Below are positions 16,630 to 24,133 of a stretch of 64,000 bases of DNA, in pieces; within the stretch, counting starts at the first letter, position 1, and the number at the start of each line of letters is the position of its first letter. Below the pieces are notes generated by a model, which was not told the DNA's origin, made no database searches, and saw only the letters and a list, made by a program, of their open reading frames with translations. Where the stretch lies: positions 1 through 64,000 of the forward strand of contig JACZJC010000056.1 of assembly GCA_014860745.1 (NCBI GenBank). The letters are read 5' to 3'. The position numbers and the translations under genes are program-made. Source of the stretch: Anaerolineales bacterium. Lineage in GTDB: Bacteria; Chloroflexota; Anaerolineae; Anaerolineales; Villigracilaceae.

Positions 16630-17078
16630 TATTTGAACAGTTGCTCGTGAATAAAGTTTTAATCGCCGTGACGGCGGGTTGGCTGGTGGCGCAGGCGTTG
16701 AAGATTCCCACCGAATATTTGCGCTCCCGCCGCTGGATGTGGGCCATGTTTTTTGCGGCAGGCGGAATGCCTTCCTCGCATTCCGCGTTGATGGTGGCAG
16801 GGACCCTTGCCACGGGGTTGTATCACGGTTTTGATTCCCCGCTGTTTGCGATCGCTGTCGGGATTACCATGATCGTTGTGCATGATGCCGCGGGCGTCCG
16901 CAGGCAGGCTGGCATGCATGCGGAACGGATCAACCTCCTGTTCGAGGAACTTCTCAAAGGCCACATGTGGGACGAAAACGAATTAAAGGAAGTCATCGGT
17001 CACACACCGCTGGAAGTGATCGGCGGAATCATTTTGGGGTTGATCGTCGCTGCCGTGCAATGGATGGTTTGGCCGTAA
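16626..17078 (+). CDS. divergent PAP2 family (DUF212, YuiD-like) membrane protein
   Basis: 150 residues. The conserved core GGMPSSHSALMVAG resembles the second PAP2 phosphatase motif, and VHDAAGVRRQAGMHAE and LKEVIGHTPLEVIGGIILG are hallmark DUF212 segments. Four hydrophobic segments. Family members are suspected lipid-phosphate phosphatases but the activity is unproven. ATGA overlap with xseB gives translational coupling. Confidence 0.9.
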   Translation: MIFEQLLVNKVLIAVTAGWLVAQALKIPTEYLRSRRWMWAMFFAAGGMPSSHSALMVAGTLATGLYHGFDSPLFAIAVGITMIVVHDAAGVRRQAGMHAERINLLFEELLKGHMWDENELKEVIGHTPLEVIGGIILGLIVAAVQWMVWP

Positions 17079-17088
17079 CGAGTATTAT

Positions 17089-17201
17089 GTCATTGCGAGG
17101 AGGGCTTTAACCCGACGAAGCAATCCCAGAGAATGTTGGAGATTGCTTACCCTTACGGGTACGATGTCGTCGCGAAGAACAAGAGCGCTCCTCGCAATGA
17201 C
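17089..17201. repeat. GTCATTGCGAGG-type inverted repeat element
   Basis: Perfect 14-base arms GTCATTGCGAGGAG (17089-17102) and CTCCTCGCAATGAC (17188-17201) enclose about 85 bases, with a second inner pair around GCAATC/GATTGC. This is a known style of interspersed palindromic element in many bacterial genomes. It fills the gap between convergent DUF212 and murJ genes and ends one base from the murJ stop, so it probably also acts as a two-way terminator. Confidence 0.8.
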
Positions 17202-17202
17202 G

Positions 17203-18777
17203 TTAACTTCGCTTCAACCTTCTCATCACCCCATTTGCAATATATGTCAACTCCGGCACGCGCAATACGAACAACACGGCGCCATACGCAGCAGCACCGA
17301 TGACAACGCCCGCCAGGGTGAGAATCCATGGGCTGAAATTATTTCCAAAATATAACCAACCGTAAATGCACAACCCCATGACAAGCGCCGCCACGGATGA
17401 TGGAATCGCGCCGCGCAAGATATGACCGCCTTCAATCCCGTTCAATCGCTTGCGCATCACAATAAATAAAACGGTCACTTCCAGTGCAGTTGCAAGGGAA
17501 TTAGCCAGGGCCAGACCGCCGTGGGGGAACCAGCCGAGCGACTCAAATATTTTTGCAAAAGCAATGCTGAAGACTACATTCAATCCCATCGCAATCGATC
17601 CAATGATGACCGGGGTCTTGGTGTCGTGTTGGGCATAATATGCGCGGGTTAATATCTCCATCACTGAATGTCCCACCATGCCAGCCGCGTACCAGAGCAA
17701 TGCCCAGGCGGTTAGTTGAACATCGTGCTCATCGAATTTACCGCGTTGAAATAAAAACGAAACCAACGGCTCCCGCAGGAAAATTAATCCAACACTGGCG
17801 GGAACTGCCATCAACAAAATCCCCCGTAAGGATGAAGCCAGCGACGAGCGCATTTCATTCTGCTGACCCAGCGCGTGCTGGGCTGAAAATGTCGGCATCG
17901 CTGCAATCGCCACGGATTGGGCAATTGCCGCCTGCGCCATGATCATCAATGAAAAGCTATAAGCCAGGCTCGCCACGCTTCCTTCCACCATATCGGAAGC
18001 CAGCCGAATGTTCACCCAGAAATTAAGCTGTACCACCGCCACGCCTACCAATCGCGGTCCCATCAAGAAGATCACCTTGCGAACTTCGGGATTATCCAAC
18101 CCAAAGGTGAAACTGTATGCGCCGCTTTGTTTCATCATGGTTGGGATTTGAACAAGAAGATAAAAACCAGAGCCGATCACCACGCCCCACGCGAGACCGT
18201 AAATTCCCATCGAAGGCGAAAGCACCAGCGCGCCGAAAATGATTCCCAATTGATACATGGCGGGAGTCAATGCAGGCACTAGGAAAATTTTATGCGCGTT
18301 GAGAATGCCAACCATCAATCCACCCAGGCCGAACATCACAGCCGAAACGAGTTGAATGCGCAGCAGGGAAACCGTCAATGCAAAGAGTTCTGGTTTTTCC
18401 GAGAAGCCCGGAGCCAGCGCGTAGCGCACCACTTGCGGCGCAAAAAATGCAAATAGCAGCGCAAGCAGGCTGAGGGTCAGCGTGACCGCATTCGCCAGCG
18501 AAGAAGCCAGCCGCCAGGCGGAGTCCTTTTCATCTTTGGCAAGCAATCCCGTGAATGTTGGAATAAAAGCGGAGCCCAAGGCCCCGCCCGCCACCAAAAG
18601 AAAAAGCGTTTCGCTTACGCGGTTTGCGGCTGTAAATGCATCCAGTTCCGGCGATGCGCCAAAAATTCCCGCCACAATGATGCTGCGCACAAGCCCGGTG
18701 ATTTGCCCGAGGACAATGGCGATCATCACCGTACCCGCTGCGCGCGCGATCTGTCGATTTGCATTTGATTCTGTCAT
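17203..18777 (-). CDS. murJ: lipid II flippase MurJ
   Basis: 524 residues with about 14 membrane spans of the MATE/MOP-type fold. The family pattern is visible: N-terminal AAGTVMIAIVLGQITGLVRSIIVAGIFG, then FRLASSLAN-like ..AWRLASSLANAV and GGALGSAFIPTFTGLLAKDE, and the central LREPLVSFLFQRGKFDEHDVQLTAWAL. It moves the peptidoglycan precursor lipid II to the outer face of the membrane. It stands alone and is transcribed divergently from the phospholipase-D-like lipoprotein. Confidence 0.93.
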   Translation of the reverse strand: MTESNANRQIARAAGTVMIAIVLGQITGLVRSIIVAGIFGASPELDAFTAANRVSETLFLLVAGGALGSAFIPTFTGLLAKDEKDSAWRLASSLANAVTLTLSLLALLFAFFAPQVVRYALAPGFSEKPELFALTVSLLRIQLVSAVMFGLGGLMVGILNAHKIFLVPALTPAMYQLGIIFGALVLSPSMGIYGLAWGVVIGSGFYLLVQIPTMMKQSGAYSFTFGLDNPEVRKVIFLMGPRLVGVAVVQLNFWVNIRLASDMVEGSVASLAYSFSLMIMAQAAIAQSVAIAAMPTFSAQHALGQQNEMRSSLASSLRGILLMAVPASVGLIFLREPLVSFLFQRGKFDEHDVQLTAWALLWYAAGMVGHSVMEILTRAYYAQHDTKTPVIIGSIAMGLNVVFSIAFAKIFESLGWFPHGGLALANSLATALEVTVLFIVMRKRLNGIEGGHILRGAIPSSVAALVMGLCIYGWLYFGNNFSPWILTLAGVVIGAAAYGAVLFVLRVPELTYIANGVMRRLKRS

Positions 18778-18813
18778 AGGATTGCGCGATTATAATCCTT
18801 TCGGGAGATTTCC

Positions 18814-19914
18814 ATGAAAAAATTTTTCACCCTGCTATTTTTGATTATATTAACTGCTTGTGACTCAACATCACAAGCGCCTCCGACTCCGCCGACAACT
18901 GACTCTGTTACTCAATCGTCGCCAACGCTGACGAATATTTCTCTGCCCTCGGGCTATGGCGTGGATGGCGGCTGGTTCCAGTTGTATTTTACGAATCCTG
19001 AAAGTCCGCTTGCTACACAACGAACAGGCGGCATTGACGGCCCCCTGGCTGCGGCGATAGACTCCGCAAAATTAAGTGTGGATGTTGCGGTGTACAGCTT
19101 GAGCCTGAACAGCATCCGTGACGCTCTGCTTCGCGCGCATGATCGCGGTGTGCGAGTCCGCTTGGTGATGGAGAGCGATAATCTTGACCGGGCCGACCCG
19201 CAAAAGTTAAAAGATGCGGGCATCCCCATTTTGGGTGATCGCCGCGAAGGATTGATGCACAACAAATTTGCCGTCATCGATAACTCTGAAGTGTGGACGG
19301 GCTCCGCGAACTTCACGGACTCTGGCGCATATGATGACAATAACAATTTGATCCGCATCCGTTCGGTGAAACTGGCCGAGAATTTCACCAGGGAATTCGA
19401 AGAGATGTTCATCGACGATAAATTCGGAGATAACATCGTATCGGAAACCCCCAACCCGCGAGTGACGATTGACGGCACGCCTGTCGATACTTACTTCTCC
19501 CCCGACGATGATGTGCAAGCCAGTTTTTTGGAGATCGTCTATGCTGCACAGGAAAGTATTTATTTCATGGCATTCTCCTTTACAGCGGACCCGATAGGGG
19601 AGGCAGTTCGTGCCCGCGCAGAGGATGGCGTTACGGTGGCAGGGGTGATGGACACCGAACAGGTCAACTCAAATGTCGGCACGGAGTTTGACGCGTTCAA
19701 TCAGGCCGGACTGGATGTGTACCGTGACAACATCGACGGTCAGATGCACCACAAGGTGATGATCGTCGATGAGAGCATAGTTATATTCGGCTCCTATAAT
19801 TTCACCAACAGTGCCGAGGAAAGGAACGATGAAACTCTGCTCGTGATCTACAATGAAGAGATTGCGGCACAGTTCATCGCGGAATTTCAAAGAGTGTATG
19901 CGCAGGTAAAGTAG
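18814..19914 (+). CDS. phospholipase D-fold lipoprotein
   Basis: 366 residues. The signal ends in a lipobox LTAC, so the protein is an exported lipoprotein with a Thr/Pro linker. Two HKD motifs mark a complete PLD active site: MHNKFAVIDNSEVWTGSANF near 148 and MHHKVMIVDESIVIFGSYNF near 311. The family includes phospholipases, nucleases and phosphodiesterases; the compact double-HKD form without extra domains is closest to Nuc-like nucleases (cleaving DNA) but lipids cannot be excluded. GGGAG lies seven bases before the ATG. Confidence 0.85.
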   Translation: MKKFFTLLFLIILTACDSTSQAPPTPPTTDSVTQSSPTLTNISLPSGYGVDGGWFQLYFTNPESPLATQRTGGIDGPLAAAIDSAKLSVDVAVYSLSLNSIRDALLRAHDRGVRVRLVMESDNLDRADPQKLKDAGIPILGDRREGLMHNKFAVIDNSEVWTGSANFTDSGAYDDNNNLIRIRSVKLAENFTREFEEMFIDDKFGDNIVSETPNPRVTIDGTPVDTYFSPDDDVQASFLEIVYAAQESIYFMAFSFTADPIGEAVRARAEDGVTVAGVMDTEQVNSNVGTEFDAFNQAGLDVYRDNIDGQMHHKVMIVDESIVIFGSYNFTNSAEERNDETLLVIYNEEIAAQFIAEFQRVYAQVK

Positions 19915-20036
19915 ACATATTGAACGGTTTTTCACAATCCATGGCTTTTTCAAAAAGTCCCTTGAAAGGGCCGTAACTTTTTCCCCTCTTTTCCGACATT
20001 TCAGATGAAACATTTCTAATACGAAAGAGGTGAAAC

Positions 20037-20609
20037 ATGAAAAAAATGTCCCGAGTTCTTATCTTTGTTCTGGCGTTGACCGCTTTGCTCATCAGCGCCT
20101 GTGGGGGAGCGGTTACCGCCGTGTCAGCCGGTACGGGTAAAGGCCAGGCCTCCCTTGTGGAGTTCACTGGCGTGATCGAAGCCATCAACGGCAACCAGTG
20201 GACCGTTAATGGACAGGTCATTACCGTCGAACCCACCGTTCTGCGCGATGGTCCATTTATTGTGGGCGATACCATCAAAGTTGAAGTGGAAGTACAGACG
20301 GACGGTTCCATTTTGGTAACCCGGGTGGAAGCCCCGCCCTCCGTGCCTGCGCCTGCTGATAATACCAATACCAATGCGAATGCAAACAGCAACGCCAGCA
20401 ATGCGAATGGAAACGTCAACTCAAATGTCAATTCGAATGTCAACTCGAACGACAGCAATGCAAACACCAATCTGAATGGTAATAGCAATGATGATGACCA
20501 CAACGGCAACAGCAATGACAGCGATGACAATTCGAATGACGACGACAGCGATGACGACGACAGCGATGATGACGACAGCGATGATGACGATAGCGGCGAT
20601 GACGACTAA
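20037..20609 (+). CDS. DUF5666-like lipoprotein with Asn/Asp-rich tail
   Basis: 190 residues. Lipobox LISAC (Cys21), then one DUF5666-type beta domain about 38-100 (VEFTGVIEAINGNQWTVNGQ.. and a DTIKVEVEVQ strand). The last 85 residues are almost only Asn, Ser, Asp and Gly, beginning NTNANANSNASNANGN and ending in repeated DDDDS. The acidic end could bind calcium or give a disordered brush at the cell surface. The same kind of tail ends the anti-sigma-like protein at 22790-23968. GAGGTG lies before the ATG and a strong hairpin follows. Confidence 0.75.
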   Translation: MKKMSRVLIFVLALTALLISACGGAVTAVSAGTGKGQASLVEFTGVIEAINGNQWTVNGQVITVEPTVLRDGPFIVGDTIKVEVEVQTDGSILVTRVEAPPSVPAPADNTNTNANANSNASNANGNVNSNVNSNVNSNDSNANTNLNGNSNDDDHNGNSNDSDDNSNDDDSDDDDSDDDDSDDDDSGDDD

Positions 20610-20640
20610 TCGTTCCGTAGAAATCAACTAATACCTTGTC

Positions 20641-20677
20641 GGGTCGTCTGGATCAATTGAATACTTCCAGACGACCC
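20641..20677 (+). terminator. terminator after the DUF5666-like gene
   Basis: GGGTCGTCTGGA pairs perfectly with TCCAGACGACCC (12 bp) around a 13-base loop, 31 bases after the stop. No long T-run follows. Confidence 0.7.
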
Positions 20678-20708
20678 CTCATCACTTAAATCACCCCTGG
20701 GAAAATCG

Positions 20709-22187
20709 ATGTCAAAACGCTTTCTTGTTCCCGCCCTCCTTTTCATCCTGTTTTTTTCTGTGATGGCCATCGTCCAGTTTGCCACACCCGATATGCCTGA
20801 TAATGACGGTTACTATCACATCAAATTGGCCTGGCTGATGCGGACGGAAAGCCTGAAGCCTGAGTTTCCATGGCTGCCATTGAGCATTCTCAATCAGAAT
20901 GAGTTCTACGACCACCATTTTCTTTTTCATGTGGCGCTCATCCCCTTCACTTTTGGAAACCTGCGCATTGGCGCCAAGTGGGCGGCAGTTTTCTTTTCAG
21001 CGGTTACCTTTTTATGCATCTGGTATTTATTCAACCGCCAAAAGGTGCCGTTCTCCTGGTTGTGGGCGTTCGCCCTGCTTGGAATATCAGATGCCTTCCT
21101 ATACCGCATGTCCATCACCCGCGCCCAATCTCTCTCGCTGGCGGTTTTGGCACTAGGATTGGCATGGATGTTGGAAGGAAAATACAAACGGCTCGCCCTG
21201 CTCTCATTTCTGTATGTTTGGATGTACGATGCCTTCCCATTGATTTTGGCTGTCGCTGGATTGTACTTTCTGGCTGTTTTATTGATGGAACGCAGGCTGG
21301 AGTTCCGTCCATTACTTTGGGCGGGGGTTGGAATTATGGCCGGGTTGATCATCAACCCATATTTTCCACAAAACCTGCTCTTTACCTACCACCACCTTTT
21401 GCCGAAATTAATGGACCCAACCTCTGTAAATGTCGGCAATGAATGGTACCCCTACGACACTGGCCAGCTGCTCCAGAATTCCCTGCCAGCCTTGGTCGCC
21501 TTCGTCAGCGGCGCCTTGGCTTTGGGTCTGGCCGGCCGAAAAATGGACCTGCGAACCGCCTTTTCTTTTCTCGTCGCACTACTTTTTGGGTTGATGTTCT
21601 TCAAGGCACGCAGGTTTGTGGAATATTTTCCGCCGTTTGCGTTGATCTTTGCCGCTTTTGCCTGGGCTCCTTTGTTCCCTTCCCACACTCGGATGATTGT
21701 GCCGGATTCAAAATCTAAACTCCTTGCAAATCTTCATGTCGTTTTACTGGCGGGAGCGGTTATCCTTGGCATCGTCAGGACGATCCCCGCAGTCCAGGGA
21801 CAAATGGCCGATTCCAAGCCTTATGATTTATACGGCGGCGCCTCTCTCTGGCTGATGACGAATACCCCTGATGGAGCGCGTGTCTTTCAGACTGACTGGG
21901 ATGATTTTCCACGCCTCTTCTTTTATAATACGCACAATACCTATCTGGCCGGTCTCGACCCGACGTATCTTCAACTTTACGACGAAGAGTTGTATGATGA
22001 GTGGGTAAGCATCACCCGCGGAGAAGTGGAACGGCCTTCTCGGTTAATTTGGGACCACTTCTCTGCGCGCTATGTGCATACGGATTTGGACCATAAAAAT
22101 TTCCTGCGTCAGGCGGCGAACGACCCCGGTCTGGTTGAAGTGTACCGTGATGGGCAGGCTGTCATCTTTGAAGTGCTTGAACCATAA
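20709..22187 (+). CDS. multi-spanning GT-C-like membrane protein
   Basis: 492 residues with about ten hydrophobic segments. Residues about 30-40 read MPDNDGYYHIKLA, an Asp-rich loop after the first span like that of STT3/PMT-type GT-C enzymes, and the C-terminal part after the last span is a soluble region of about 110 residues (SLWLMTNTPDGARVFQTDWDDFPRLFFYN). I infer a polyprenyl-sugar-dependent transferase; the substrate is unknown. It lies 46 bases upstream of the ECF sigma gene and may share its transcript. Confidence 0.6.
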   Translation: MSKRFLVPALLFILFFSVMAIVQFATPDMPDNDGYYHIKLAWLMRTESLKPEFPWLPLSILNQNEFYDHHFLFHVALIPFTFGNLRIGAKWAAVFFSAVTFLCIWYLFNRQKVPFSWLWAFALLGISDAFLYRMSITRAQSLSLAVLALGLAWMLEGKYKRLALLSFLYVWMYDAFPLILAVAGLYFLAVLLMERRLEFRPLLWAGVGIMAGLIINPYFPQNLLFTYHHLLPKLMDPTSVNVGNEWYPYDTGQLLQNSLPALVAFVSGALALGLAGRKMDLRTAFSFLVALLFGLMFFKARRFVEYFPPFALIFAAFAWAPLFPSHTRMIVPDSKSKLLANLHVVLLAGAVILGIVRTIPAVQGQMADSKPYDLYGGASLWLMTNTPDGARVFQTDWDDFPRLFFYNTHNTYLAGLDPTYLQLYDEELYDEWVSITRGEVERPSRLIWDHFSARYVHTDLDHKNFLRQAANDPGLVEVYRDGQAVIFEVLEP

Positions 22188-22233
22188 GCTCATGGGACGA
22201 GCTGAACGATTGAACGAAAATTTCGAAACACGG

Positions 22234-22797
22234 ATGTCAATAAACACAATGTCTGTAGTGGATGGGCAAGAAGAATTGCGAAGCCTGCGCCAGTTCGATT
22301 CACAAGCGATCGGCGCGGTATATGACCAGTATTTTTCCGAGGTCTATCGTTATGTGTTGTACCGCATTGGCGACCAGACTCTCGCCGAGGATATTACAAG
22401 CGATGCGTTTATACGCCTGCTCGAAACCGTCCAGGCTGGTCGCGCGCCTCACTCCAACTTAAAGGGATGGTTGATCGGCACAGCCTCTCATCTTGTAGCC
22501 GATCATTTCCGGAAAAAATATCGCCGCCCGGAAGAAGGAATTTCCGAATCATTGCCTGACCTGACACCCGGTCCCGCCTCCGAAGTGGATCAACGCGAAC
22601 AAAATCGTGCCGTTCAGAACGCGTATGCGCAATTGACTCATGAACAGCAGGATGTGCTGGCCCTGCGTTTTGGGCAGGGATATTCTCTCGAGGAAACCGC
22701 GGCATTTATGAAAAAAAATATCAACGCGGTGAAAGCTCTCCAGTTCCGTGCGCTGGCTGCCCTTCAGCGCGAGGTTGGCGAGGTGGATTATGAATAA
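22234..22797 (+). CDS. ECF-type RNA polymerase sigma factor
   Basis: 187 residues from ATG 22234. Region 2 (AIGAVYDQYFSEVYRYVLYRIGDQTLAEDITSD) and region 4 (LTHEQQDVLALRFGQGYSLEETAAFMKK) are separated by a short linker and there is no region 1.1 or 3, as in ECF sigma factors. No good ribosome site marks the start; ATG 22249 is an alternative. The stop lies eight bases inside the next gene, whose product looks like its membrane partner. Probably controls envelope genes, perhaps including the lipoprotein at 20037 that shares the partner's unusual tail. Confidence 0.9.
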   Translation: MSINTMSVVDGQEELRSLRQFDSQAIGAVYDQYFSEVYRYVLYRIGDQTLAEDITSDAFIRLLETVQAGRAPHSNLKGWLIGTASHLVADHFRKKYRRPEEGISESLPDLTPGPASEVDQREQNRAVQNAYAQLTHEQQDVLALRFGQGYSLEETAAFMKKNINAVKALQFRALAALQREVGEVDYE

Positions 22798-23968
22798 AAT
22801 ATTTGATGCACTTGAAATTTGCCTTAAGGAAATGGAAAACGGCGCGGACTTGGAAACCGTCCTTGCCCGATTCCCCGAACTTGCGGGTGAGTTACGGCCA
22901 ATTTTAAGAACCTCCCAGAAGGCGCGCAGCATTTCACCCGCAGCACCTTCCCAGGAAGTCATTCGCCGCGGCCGTGCACGCTTAATGCAGCGCGCCGCGG
23001 AAATGCGCGAATTGCGGGTTGCACCTCGCGTACGGGTTATCCCTGGTTTTCAAAGGCTTGCCCTGTCCTTTGCCCTTGCCGCTGTTCTTCTTCTGAGCAG
23101 CACCGGACTGCTTAACGCTTCCGCCTCTGCTTTGCCCGGGGAAAATCTTTACCCTGTAAAACGTACCTGGGAAGGCCTGCGCCTGTTTTTGATCTTCAAT
23201 AAGGATGCGCGCGAACTCTTGGAGCATCAATTCAAAACGGAACGGTTGAATGAGGTGAATGAACTGTTGGCGGAAGGCCGTCATGAGACTATTCAGTTCG
23301 CCGGCCTGTTCATGCAGGTAAATGGCAAAAATTATATTTCCGGTATCCCGGTCAACCTGGCTCCTGACATGCGGGTGCCCGATAATGGCATGGCGGTCAT
23401 CATCACCGGGCAGACCAATGACCTGGGAGTTGTTGAACTCTTCACCCTCGAAATACTGCCGGACGGCTCGGTGGTGCCTGTTGGAAACCCGATCGCGGTG
23501 GAACTCGAATCTGAATCGGGGGATGAAAATGAAACAGACTCAGGATCCAGTTCAGGGTCCACGGGAGAGGCGCCCGGAAACACTCCTCAATATTACGCGA
23601 TTGATGGAACTCTTCAGTCCATCTCCACAACAAATCTCGTCGTAAATAACCTCACTTTGTATCTCGATAATTCAAAGATCGACGGTAGACTTTGTGTGGG
23701 TGCCCGGGTGGAAGTGGAAGGATACTTCGCGGCAGACGGCAGGTTCGTCGTCAAAAAAGTGGAAGCGAAAGGATCATGCCAAACCGAAAACAGCAACAGC
23801 GGGAACGGCAATTCGAACACGAATTCGAATTCGAACGATAACTCGGTGTCGAATGATAGCGGTCATAATGACAATGACAGCGGTGGCAACGACAATAGTG
23901 GCGGCCACGACGATGATGATAACGGCGATGACCACGATGACGATGGGAACGATAGCGACGACGATTAA
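22790..23968 (+). CDS. anti-sigma-like membrane protein with DUF5667/DUF5666 domains
   Basis: 392 residues. Residues 1-85 are cytoplasmic and start with a helical ALEICLKEMENGADLETVLARFPEL segment common in proteins encoded next to ECF sigma factors. One membrane span at about 87-107 is followed by a DUF5667-like piece (LPGENLYPVKRTWEGLRL..), two DUF5666-like beta domains, and a 65-residue tail of Asn, Ser, Gly and Asp ending DDDD. The sigma gene overlaps it by eight bases. I infer that the N-terminus binds the sigma factor and the exterior senses the envelope; no zinc-binding ZAS motif is evident. Confidence 0.75.
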   Translation: MNKIFDALEICLKEMENGADLETVLARFPELAGELRPILRTSQKARSISPAAPSQEVIRRGRARLMQRAAEMRELRVAPRVRVIPGFQRLALSFALAAVLLLSSTGLLNASASALPGENLYPVKRTWEGLRLFLIFNKDARELLEHQFKTERLNEVNELLAEGRHETIQFAGLFMQVNGKNYISGIPVNLAPDMRVPDNGMAVIITGQTNDLGVVELFTLEILPDGSVVPVGNPIAVELESESGDENETDSGSSSGSTGEAPGNTPQYYAIDGTLQSISTTNLVVNNLTLYLDNSKIDGRLCVGARVEVEGYFAADGRFVVKKVEAKGSCQTENSNSGNGNSNTNSNSNDNSVSNDSGHNDNDSGGNDNSGGHDDDDNGDDHDDDGNDSDDD

Positions 23969-23973
23969 TATCC

Positions 23974-24003
23974 AAAACTGCGAGACTACCCCTCGCAGTT
24001 TTT
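23974..24003 (+). terminator. rho-independent terminator of the sigma operon
   Basis: AAAACTGCGAG and CTCGCAGTTTT form an 11-bp stem with a seven-base loop and a T-run, five bases after the stop codon. Confidence 0.9.
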
Positions 24004-24075
24004 ATTTCCGCACGGAATTAATTTGCCTTTTGGAATAAAATCGATTAAATTAGTACCTAGCACGCACGTTCTATG

Positions 24076-24108
24076 AGGCCCGAAAGGTAATATAAGCCTT
24101 TCGGGTCT
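24076..24108 (+). promoter_or_regulatory. hairpin in the leader of the HerA-like gene
   Basis: AGGCCCGAAAGG pairs with CCTTTCGGGTCT (9 perfect pairs extended by wobble) around a nine-base loop, ending 26 bases before the ATG. No T-run follows, so it is more likely a leader structure than a terminator. Confidence 0.45.
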
Positions 24109-24133
24109 GTACAGCAAATTATGGAGAGTCATC

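Noticed and set aside
20440-20606. Short tandem DNA repeats (GACGAC/GATGAC runs) as a stand-alone satellite
   Set aside because: They are the in-frame coding of the Asn/Asp-rich tail of the lipoprotein.
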